NCBI GenBank assembly: GCA_900473745.1
Contig: UCMW01000003.1
Location: forward strand, 62,339 to 126,338
From: Hyphomicrobiales bacterium
GTDB taxonomy: Bacteria > Pseudomonadota > Alphaproteobacteria > Rhizobiales > Rhizobiaceae
DNA: 64,000 nt
Direction: 5' to 3'
In this document: positions 57,558 through 64,000 of the stretch, in pieces
Layout: every line of letters begins with the position of its first letter
Position numbering within the stretch: position 1 is the first letter of the stretch
Notes under the pieces: model-generated
Databases searched by the model: none
What the model saw: only the letters and a program-made list of their open reading frames with translations
What the model was told of the DNA's origin: nothing
Program-made: the position numbers and the translations under genes

Positions 57558-58193
57558 ATGTCGTTCCTGTCTTACCTCGATTATGCCGGGATCGCTCTGT
57601 TTGCCGCGACAGGCGCGCTCACCGCGTCGCGCAAACAGCTCGACATGATCGGCTTCCTGTTCTTCGCGGTAGTGACGGGGCTCGGCGGTGGCACGGTTCG
57701 CGATATCGTGCTTGGGCGTGTGCCTGTCTTCTGGGTGCTCAACCCAGATTACATCCTCGTATGCTGCGCCATCGGGGTCCTCGTGTTTTTCACTGCGCAT
57801 CTGGTCGAATCGCGCTACCGCCTGCTGATCTGGCTCGATGCGATCGGGCTCTCTGCCTATTGTGTCATGGGCGCCGTGAAAGGCCTGGCCGCGACAGGCT
57901 CGCCGACGATCGCCATCGTGACGGGCACGCTGACAGCGAGCCTTGGCGGTGTCTTGCGTGATCTGCTCGCCAACGAGCCATCGGTGCTGCTGCGTCCGGA
58001 GATCTACATCACCGCCGCCTTGGTAGGCGCGGCTATGTTCACGGCGGCAAACGAACTGGGAATGCCACTCTATGCAGCCTCGGTCATCGGGGCGTCGGCG
58101 GCCTTCATCATCCGCGGAGGGGCGCTGCATTTCGGCTGGACCTTCCCCACCTACAAGCACAAGCCTGGCCGCCATCCCGATGAGGTGATGTGA
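57558..58193 (+). CDS. TRIC-type/UPF0126 membrane protein
   Basis: The 211-residue protein has seven hydrophobic segments and two internal repeats of the UPF0126 fold: GIALFAATGALTASRKQLDM, GGGTVRDIVLGRVPV, and the second copy around DAIGLSAYCVMGAVKG and GGVLRDLLANEPS. Prokaryotic members form trimeric cation channels. AAGGAAA precedes the ATG. Confidence 0.92.
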   Translation: MSFLSYLDYAGIALFAATGALTASRKQLDMIGFLFFAVVTGLGGGTVRDIVLGRVPVFWVLNPDYILVCCAIGVLVFFTAHLVESRYRLLIWLDAIGLSAYCVMGAVKGLAATGSPTIAIVTGTLTASLGGVLRDLLANEPSVLLRPEIYITAALVGAAMFTAANELGMPLYAASVIGASAAFIIRGGALHFGWTFPTYKHKPGRHPDEVM

Positions 58194-58218
58194 AGGGCAG
58201 GCGCGATGGTGAGGAAAT

Positions 58219-58635
58219 TCAGCCCTGTTTGGGGCGCAGCCGGATCACGACGTCGACATGGGCAATTTCCATGCCCTCGGGTGCCGGTGGCAGATTGTCG
58301 ATGCTGATATTATTGACCGGAATATCCAGCACCCTGTTCTCGCCTTCGACGAAAAAGTGATGATGGTCCGAGACATTGGTGTCGAAATAGGTCTTCGAGC
58401 TCTCGACGGCCAGCACCCGGATAAGGCCGGCCTCGGTGAACTGGTGCAGGGTGTTGTAGACCGTCGCCAGCGACACGGGGAAATCCGCGGCCAGTGCCTC
58501 GTCATGCAGCTCTTCGACCGTCAGATGGCGATCGCCCTTGGCAAACAGAAGACCGGCCAGCGCAATACGCTGCTTCGTCGGGCGAAGGCCCGAGCGGCGC
58601 AGTTTCAGTTCGATGCCCGTTTGGCAATTTGCCAT
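58219..58635 (-). CDS. irr: Iron response regulator Irr, Fur family
   Basis: The 138-residue protein has a Fur-type winged helix (LRPTKQRIALAGLLFAKGD, then SLATVYNTLHQFTEAGLI) and the Irr-type histidine cluster HHHFF at residues 91-95. Irr acts under low iron: haem-bound protein is broken down when iron is plentiful. The Bradyrhizobium GCPWHD haem motif is absent, as usual in Rhizobiaceae. ATG 58635; divergent from fabA. Confidence 0.93.
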   Translation of the reverse strand: MANCQTGIELKLRRSGLRPTKQRIALAGLLFAKGDRHLTVEELHDEALAADFPVSLATVYNTLHQFTEAGLIRVLAVESSKTYFDTNVSDHHHFFVEGENRVLDIPVNNISIDNLPPAPEGMEIAHVDVVIRLRPKQG

Positions 58636-58641
58636 CGTCAA

Positions 58642-58939
58642 AGACGCACTCCAGTCTCGCTGCGAAACACATCAGTGTTCGCAAGTGTCGATATAGCTGC
58701 AAAATCAGGGTGTTTCAATAGTTCTGCCACGCTTCGAGCCTGCACATCCCGAAGTTCGGCGGTTTTTTGATCTATCCGCTCTGGTGATGGTCTTTTCCTT
58801 CCTGTATGCGACCATGATATGAGAATGGGGCGCCCAAGGTCCCGGGCAAGCGGTGCAAGGCCTGCAGGGCTTCAATTTGCCGTCGTCTTGCTCTATTGGG
58901 TCCCGGACATGTGAAGCAGAGGGGGGAAGAAGAAGAACA
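58642..58939. other. 298-base divergent region between irr and fabA
   Basis: Holds the start regions of both genes. No Irr box or convincing promoter could be named by eye; short open frames in it are not supported. Confidence 0.4.
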
Positions 58940-59455
58940 ATGGTTACGAGACAATCCAGCTACAACTACGATGAAATCCTCGCCTGCGGCCGTGGCGAAC
59001 TGTTCGGCCCCGGCAATGCGCAGCTTCCCCTTCCGCCCATGCTGATGGTGCATCGGATCACGGACATCTCGGAAACCGGTGGTGAGTTCGACAAGGGCTA
59101 TATCCGCGCGGCATACGACGTGCGTCCCGACGACTGGTATTTCCCCTGCCACTTCCAGGGCAATCCGATCATGCCGGGTTGCCTCGGCCTCGACGGCATG
59201 TGGCAGCTGACCGGTTTCTTCCTCGGTTGGCTGGGTGAACCCGGCCGCGGCATGGCGCTGTCGACGGGCGAAGTGAAGTTCAAGGGCATGGTACGCCCCG
59301 AGACCAAGCTCCTCGAATACGGCATCGACTTCAAGCGCGTCATGCGCGGTCGCCTCGTGCTTGGTACGGCGGACGGCTGGTTGAAGGCCGATGGCGAGAC
59401 TATCTATCAGGCAACCGACCTGCGCGTCGGTCTGTCGAAGGACAAGGCGGCCTGA
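58940..59455 (+). CDS. fabA: 3-hydroxydecanoyl-ACP dehydratase/isomerase
   Basis: The 171-residue enzyme dehydrates beta-hydroxyacyl-ACP and isomerises trans-2 to cis-3-decenoyl-ACP, the branch point for unsaturated fatty acids. Active-site His71 and Asp85 lie in [20 protein letters not shown]. The ATG at 58940 follows GGGGGGAAGAAG. It is followed by fabB, which extends its product. Confidence 0.97.
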   Translation: MVTRQSSYNYDEILACGRGELFGPGNAQLPLPPMLMVHRITDISETGGEFDKGYIRAAYDVRPDDWYFPCHFQGNPIMPGCLGLDGMWQLTGFFLGWLGEPGRGMALSTGEVKFKGMVRPETKLLEYGIDFKRVMRGRLVLGTADGWLKADGETIYQATDLRVGLSKDKAA

Positions 59456-59499
59456 ACCGGCCCTGTCCGTACCTTGAGTTCATGAAGAAGGTCTGAGAG

Positions 59500-60723
59500 A
59501 TGAGACGGGTTGTAATATCGGGTCTGGGCATCGTGTCCTCCATCGGTGCCGATGCCGCCGAAGTCACCGCATCCTTGCGCGATGCCAAATCGGGCATCAC
59601 CTTTTCTCCCGATTTCGCCGAGAATGGTTTCCGTTGCCAAGTCTGGGGTAAGCCGACGCTCGATCCGACCGAACTGGTCGATCGCCGTGCCATGCGTTTC
59701 CTCTCGCAGGGCGGCGCCTGGAACCATGTGGCGATGAAGCAGGCGATTGCCGATGCCGGCCTCGAAGAAGCAGACTATCAGCAGAACGAGCGCGTCGGCA
59801 TCATCATGGGCTCCGGTGGTCCGTCGACCCGGCAGATCGTCGAAGCGGCCGATATCGTCCGCCAGAACAAGAGCCCGAAGCGCATCGGCCCGTTCGCCGT
59901 GCCGAAGGCCATGTCCTCGACGGCATCCGCCACGCTGGCCACCTGGTTCAAGCTTCATGGCGTCAACTATTCGATCTCGTCCGCCTGCTCGACCTCGGCC
60001 CATTGCATCGGCAATGCCTATGAAATGATCCAGTGGGGCAAGCAGGACATGGTCTTCGCCGGCGGCCACGAGGACCTGGACTGGTCCATGTCGAGCCTGT
60101 TCGACGCCATGGGAGCCATGTCGTCCAAGTACAACGACACGCCCTCGACCGCATCCCGCGCCTATGACGTCTCGCGTGACGGCTTCGTCATCGCCGGCGG
60201 TGCCGGCGTGCTGGTCCTGGAAGAACTCGAGCACGCCAAGGCTCGCGGCGCCAAGATCTACGCCGAAATCACCGGCTATGGTGCAACCTCCGACGGTTAC
60301 GACATGGTCGCCCCGTCGGGCGAGGGCGCGATCCGCTGCATGCGCCAGGCACTTGCCACGGTCACCGGTGACGTCGATTACATCAACACCCACGGCACCT
60401 CGACGCCGGTGGGTGATAGCAAGGAAATCGGCGCGATCCGCGAAGTCTTCGGCGACAAGATCCCGCATATCCAGTCGACCAAGTCGCTGACAGGTCACTC
60501 GCTAGGTGCTGCCGGCGTCCAGGAATCGATCTACGGCCTCTTGATGATGCAGGAAAAGTTCATCGGCGAGAGCGCCCACATCACCGAACTCGACCCGGAA
60601 TTCGAGGGCATGCCGATCGTGCGCAAGCGCATCGACAATGCCAAGATCGACACGGTCCTGTCGAACTCCTTCGGCTTCGGCGGCACCAATGCGACGCTGG
60701 TCTTCCAGCGCCACAACGGTTGA
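59500..60723 (+). CDS. fabB: 3-oxoacyl-ACP synthase I
   Basis: The 407-residue condensing enzyme has the catalytic Cys163 ([12 protein letters not shown]) and both histidines ([11 protein letters not shown] and TGHSLGAAG). It elongates the cis-unsaturated acyl chains made by FabA. AAGG precedes the ATG. It ends the operon here; no enoyl reductase gene (fabI) follows, although one is often found in this place in relatives. Confidence 0.97.
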   Translation: MRRVVISGLGIVSSIGADAAEVTASLRDAKSGITFSPDFAENGFRCQVWGKPTLDPTELVDRRAMRFLSQGGAWNHVAMKQAIADAGLEEADYQQNERVGIIMGSGGPSTRQIVEAADIVRQNKSPKRIGPFAVPKAMSSTASATLATWFKLHGVNYSISSACSTSAHCIGNAYEMIQWGKQDMVFAGGHEDLDWSMSSLFDAMGAMSSKYNDTPSTASRAYDVSRDGFVIAGGAGVLVLEELEHAKARGAKIYAEITGYGATSDGYDMVAPSGEGAIRCMRQALATVTGDVDYINTHGTSTPVGDSKEIGAIREVFGDKIPHIQSTKSLTGHSLGAAGVQESIYGLLMMQEKFIGESAHITELDPEFEGMPIVRKRIDNAKIDTVLSNSFGFGGTNATLVFQRHNG

Positions 60724-60743
60724 TCGCAAGACGCCATACATGG

Positions 60744-60774
60744 AAAAAAAGCCTGGCGCGTTACCGCGCCAGGC
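60744..60774 (-). terminator. Terminator at the end of the LuxR-type gene
   Basis: A perfect 10-bp stem (GCCTGGCGCG / CGCGCCAGGC, 60751-60774) with a 4-base loop is followed on the minus strand by TTTTTTT. On the plus strand it may also slow transcription after fabB, but no T-run is present there. Confidence 0.85.
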
Positions 60775-60812
60775 GTTCATCCGAAGTGGTCCGCCAGCCG
60801 TGGGAGCACGGC

Positions 60813-61076
60813 TTACTTCGGTTGATGGGAATCGGTGTGATCAATGACGCCGATCAGCATGGCGAGGCTGACCGCATGCATCAGATTGCTTGCTTCGAGC
60901 TTTTCCTGAGCGCCAATGAGCGCCTGGTTCACTTCATCATCCGATAGAGCCAGCACGTTGGCTGCCTCGTCCGATCGCATGCCTTCGGCCACCAGCTGCA
61001 GACAGCGGATTTCCCGGTCGGATAGGGCCGGAAAAGAGGGATCCCTCCCGATGGCCCGTATGGTATCGGTCTTCAT
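60813..61076 (-). CDS. Small LuxR-type helix-turn-helix protein
   Basis: The 87-residue protein is only a LuxR DNA-binding domain (PALSDREIRCLQLVAEGMRS, DEAANVLALSDDEVNQAL) with a short helical tail. It has no sensor domain, so it could act as a simple regulator or a modulator of another LuxR protein. The ATG at 61076 has no clear ribosome site; the frame reaches 61118. Confidence 0.72.
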   Translation of the reverse strand: MKTDTIRAIGRDPSFPALSDREIRCLQLVAEGMRSDEAANVLALSDDEVNQALIGAQEKLEASNLMHAVSLAMLIGVIDHTDSHQPK

Positions 61077-61283
61077 GATCAAATTTGCCGCAATGGAGAT
61101 ATGCCACCTGATCAACACATCAGATCGTCAAGCGGCGCAAATATCATTCTGATTGGCAGCAGTCGTTCACAGTAGACGACAAGCTTTTATCCCCGCACGC
61201 TAATCAAGCGGTCTGCAGCGCAACAAGCGGCTCTCATGTAGAATTAGGAACTTTCGAGCCACCATTGTCAAGTCGCCGATGGT

Positions 61284-62306
61284 TTACGCGGACTTGCGCT
61301 CCCGCACCTCTGTCGGCGTTGAACCGAACCAGCGCGTCACGGATCGGGTGAAGGCGCTGGGCGCTGAATAGCCCAGGCGATAGCAGATTTCCGAGATCGG
61401 CAGCTCGCTCTCGGTCAGCAGATTGAAGCTGACGTCCTTCCTGATCTGGTCCCGCAAGTCGATGAGGCTCGTCCCCTGCGCGGCCAGTCGCCTCTGGAAG
61501 GTCCTCTCCGAGAGCCCGAAATAGGGGGCGATTTCGGAGAGTGGATAGTCGTCGTCTGAAACGTGAAGAAGCAGGTACCGTCGAACCTGTTCGAGGAAAT
61601 CTGCGGGCTTTTCCGGCAGGGCCGGTCTCAGGCTGCGACACTGGAGATCCATCAGCTCGAACAGACGTCGGTCGCCCGTGGGGTTTTGCGCGTCCAGAAA
61701 GCTGCGGGGAAAGTGAACGCAGTTCATACCAGCCGCGAAGCTTAACCTGCGCGACAGAAGCTGCCGGAAAGGCTGTGGATTGCGCGGCGGCTGCCGTTCC
61801 AGCTCGATCTCGATGCTGTCGCTGCTGGTGAGTTCCTTCGCTCGCTGCATGACAAGCCCCACGGACATGTCGACATACTGATCGCGCTTCACGATGATGG
61901 GCGCAAAGGTCCAAGCCAGATGTGCCCCGCGCTCGTCGATCGAAAGCCTGGAATAGCTGGTATGGGTCACATACTGGATGTGGTCGTCGAGGAACCGCAC
62001 GAAGTCCAGCCCGGTCGGCGCTGCCATCAGACCGTAGCCGAAGGGACCGGTCGAGCCCGCCTCATAGCCCTTTATACTTGTAAGACCAAATGCCTCGTCA
62101 TCGGCCAGCAACGCACAGGCCTCCAGAAGCCTGCAGAGGCGGTCGAGGCTGATCCGAGCTGTCAGGCTCTGAAACACCTCCGGATCGATGTCCAGTGCCT
62201 TGCAAATCGGCTTTACATCGATGCCATAGGACTGGGCGTGCTCGACCACCGCAGAGGCGAGGCCGGCTACGGTGGTCAATTCATCGGTGAGATTCCGAGG
62301 AGGCAT
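61284..62306 (-). CDS. AraC-family transcriptional regulator
   Basis: The 340-residue protein has an N-terminal Arabinose_bd-type domain (15-200) and a C-terminal pair of AraC helix-turn-helices (SEIAPYFGLSERTFQRRLAA; ISEICYRLGYSAPSAFTRSV; WFGSTPTEVR). Members of this OruR/ArgR-like group regulate amino-acid or fatty-acid catabolism. The target is unknown. It has no obvious partner gene nearby. Confidence 0.88.
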   Translation of the reverse strand: MPPRNLTDELTTVAGLASAVVEHAQSYGIDVKPICKALDIDPEVFQSLTARISLDRLCRLLEACALLADDEAFGLTSIKGYEAGSTGPFGYGLMAAPTGLDFVRFLDDHIQYVTHTSYSRLSIDERGAHLAWTFAPIIVKRDQYVDMSVGLVMQRAKELTSSDSIEIELERQPPRNPQPFRQLLSRRLSFAAGMNCVHFPRSFLDAQNPTGDRRLFELMDLQCRSLRPALPEKPADFLEQVRRYLLLHVSDDDYPLSEIAPYFGLSERTFQRRLAAQGTSLIDLRDQIRKDVSFNLLTESELPISEICYRLGYSAPSAFTRSVTRWFGSTPTEVRERKSA

Positions 62307-62421
62307 TGGACCGCTGGCGCCAGAAGAGAAGCTGTTGGCGTCAGATGCTAAGCCAGCTGATGTCCTGAGTCGAGCGCCACGTAGTCTATGTTCGTACGTG
62401 GTCGGTCAGGATCACGCGTGC

Positions 62422-63438
62422 TCAGCGCTTTGCCCAGAGTACCTTGAAACGTGCATTCCGGCAGACTTCGCCATGCTGCTTGAAATGTGCACCCAGCACC
62501 GGCTCGTAGGGAAGTCCGCGATTGGCGACCATCAGCAGGTCCCCACCGCCGCGAAGCGCGTCCGCAGCCGTCTTGATCATCGCAGCGCCGATCGAGGGTT
62601 CTGCTGCGTGGCCTTCATGGAAAGGCGGGTTCATGATGACGAGGTCGTATTTTTCCTTTGGCGGCTCGCTGGCCAGATCCTGCCAGAAGAAGCGGGTCGT
62701 CAGATCAGGGCAATTCTTCGCCAGATTGCGCTTGGCGTGCTCCAGCGCCTCGTGGCTCGCCTCGAACAGGTCGATGCGATTGGTGCGCGGCGCAGCATTT
62801 GCGAGCATCACCGAAAGATAGCCCCAGCCTGCGCCGAAATCAGCCGCATTGCCGTTGAAGTCTGCCGGCAGCCGCGTCGCAAGCAGTTCCGACCCTTCGT
62901 CAGCATGGGCATGCGAGAACAGACCCGAGCGGGTCTCGAAACGGCCCTCGACCGTGACCGGCTTGGCGGCCAGAGTCGATACGAGTGCCGACGTGTCCTC
63001 GGGCACTGTGAACCAGACGACGACGCCGTGATATTTCGGCATGGATTCGGGCGAGAGGCCAAGGCGATCAAGCTGCTTGCGCAGCGGCAGGATTCCGTCT
63101 TCCTTGGCACCTGCGACCAGCACGGAACCGCCAGCCTTGACTCGCTTCAGCGCCTCGGCGACACGATCCTCGTTGACACCCTTGTGTTTGCCGCACAGGA
63201 CGAGCGCGCCGTCGTAATCGTCACCCTCGACCGCGGGCAGCGGCTTCAGATGGCTGGCCTCGAGGCGCTTGAATTCGGGGCGGAAGTCCTGGATCGCCGT
63301 AAGCTCGGCTGCAAAGCCTTCAGGCTTGGAAAATCCCGCTTCCGCACCGAGGAACAGCCAGCGGCTTTCTGCAGCCGGCAGCGCGACAGCCTCGGTGACG
63401 AAGGGATGGAACAGGGTCTTCAGGCTTTCGCGGCTCAT
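62422..63438 (-). CDS. rsmC: RsmC/RlmG-like 23S/16S rRNA guanine-N2 methyltransferase
   Basis: The 338-residue protein has a degenerate N-terminal methyltransferase-like half and an active C-terminal half (AADFGAGWGYLSVMLA for SAM, NPPFHEG as catalytic NPPF motif), the layout of RsmC. It would methylate a guanine of rRNA. ATG 63438 with GAAGA upstream; the frame extends 9 codons further. It lies next to pnp. Confidence 0.85.
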   Translation of the reverse strand: MSRESLKTLFHPFVTEAVALPAAESRWLFLGAEAGFSKPEGFAAELTAIQDFRPEFKRLEASHLKPLPAVEGDDYDGALVLCGKHKGVNEDRVAEALKRVKAGGSVLVAGAKEDGILPLRKQLDRLGLSPESMPKYHGVVVWFTVPEDTSALVSTLAAKPVTVEGRFETRSGLFSHAHADEGSELLATRLPADFNGNAADFGAGWGYLSVMLANAAPRTNRIDLFEASHEALEHAKRNLAKNCPDLTTRFFWQDLASEPPKEKYDLVIMNPPFHEGHAAEPSIGAAMIKTAADALRGGGDLLMVANRGLPYEPVLGAHFKQHGEVCRNARFKVLWAKR

Positions 63439-63462
63439 GGTTCGGTCTTCTTTCTCGGCGAA

Positions 63463-63491
63463 CAAAAAAGGCGCGGAATTTCTCCCGCGCC
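63463..63491 (-). terminator. Terminator of pnp
   Basis: A 7-bp stem (GGCGCGG at 63470-63476, CCGCGCC at 63485-63491) followed on the minus strand by TTTTTTG. Confidence 0.8.
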
Positions 63492-63513
63492 TCGAATCGG
63501 GGACGACGTCCGC

Positions 63514-64000
63514 TTATTCAGCGGCTTCGCCATCCTTCTTATCGGCAGCGACTTCCTTGCCGGTCGTCTGGTCGACGGCCTTCATGGAGAGGCGAACCTT
63601 GCCGCGCTCGTCAAAGCCCATCAGCTTGACCCAGACCTTGTCGCCTTCCTTGACGACGTCGGAGGTCTTGGCAACGCGCTCGGAGGCGAGCTGCGAGATG
63701 TGCACGAGGCCGTCACGCGAACCGAAGAAGTTGACGAAGGCGCCGAAGTCGGCGGTCTTCACGACGGTACCTTCATAGATCACGCCGACTTCCGGCTCGG
63801 CAACGATCGAATGGATCCACTTGCGGGCAGCTTCGATTTCCTTGCCGGAGGCGGAGGCGATCTTCACGGTGCCATCGTCTTCGATGTTGATCTTGGCGCC
63901 GGTCTTTTCGACGATTTCGCGGATGACCTTGCCACCCGAACCGATGACTTCGCGGATCTTGTCGACCGGGATGTTCATCACTTCGATGCGCGGAGCGAAT
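63514..64000 (-). CDS. pnp: Polynucleotide phosphorylase, C-terminal part
   Basis: The frame enters from the right edge and gives the last 161 residues: KH domain ([19 protein letters not shown]) and S1 domain ([30 protein letters not shown]) followed by an acidic tail. PNPase degrades RNA 3' to 5' and is part of the degradosome. The catalytic RNase PH domains lie outside. Confidence 0.97.
   Translation of the reverse strand, partial: FAPRIEVMNIPVDKIREVIGSGGKVIREIVEKTGAKINIEDDGTVKIASASGKEIEAARKWIHSIVAEPEVGVIYEGTVVKTADFGAFVNFFGSRDGLVHISQLASERVAKTSDVVKEGDKVWVKLMGFDERGKVRLSMKAVDQTTGKEVAADKKDGEAAE

Overview
The window is a high-GC, gene-dense chromosome segment from an alphaproteobacterium, most likely a member of the Rhizobiaceae. 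The grounds are an Irr-type iron regulator next to fabA-fabB, a smoEFGK-smoS-mtlK polyol operon, a GlpSTPQV-type glycerol ABC system, an ECF11 RpoE/ChrR pair, a FYDLN acidic protein, and a small RNA with CCTCCTCCC loops of the alpha-r14/cuckoo kind. No insertion sequence, prophage or CRISPR array was seen.

Layout, left to right. (1) 1-540: the end of an isochorismatase-type hydrolase and a cupin. (2) 570-10272: a leftward histidine-utilisation operon, hutF, a hutH paralogue, hutI, hutH, hutG, hutU, hutD, hutC. It covers the full HutF/HutG route from histidine to glutamate and starts at a 38-bp palindrome next to hutF. The paralogue lacks the residues that form the MIO cofactor. (3) 10348-20280: a leftward sorbitol/mannitol operon (ABC transporter, two polyol dehydrogenases, HAD phosphatase, FGGY kinase) with a SorC-type regulator. 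(4) 20362-23352: a small stress-gene cluster with EcfG-like promoters, a manganese-catalase remnant, a possible small RNA and a type-II NADH dehydrogenase. (5) 23437-26731: a cobalamin riboswitch, an SD-masking hairpin, a 32-codon ORF and an ABC importer for B12 or a corrinoid. (6) 26756-36777: the glycerol regulon, glpR, glpD, glpSTPQ, a DUF2160 protein, glpV, glpK. (7) 36798-39444: an ATP-dependent DNA ligase and its partner exonuclease. (8) 39466-45542: RpoE/ChrR with a membrane protein, facing an oxidoreductase/DUF1365/cyclopropane-synthase operon, the layout of a singlet-oxygen membrane-lipid response. (9) 45595-52326: phosphomannomutase-like enzyme, the small RNA, RNase D, NadV-type NAMPT and several unknown proteins. 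(10) 52400-64000: housekeeping genes: rpsA, cmk, tRNA-Ala(GGC), YdcF and TRIC-type membrane proteins, irr, fabA, fabB, two regulators, an rRNA methyltransferase and the 3' end of pnp.

Catabolic logic: three regulons (hut, smo, glp) each pair uptake or regulation with complete entry pathways into central metabolism. No histidine transporter is present, so histidine uptake must be encoded elsewhere. The most unusual points are the MIO-less HutH paralogue, the asymmetric GlpS/GlpT ATPase pair, the triple-hairpin small RNA, and the riboswitch-hairpin-microORF leader.
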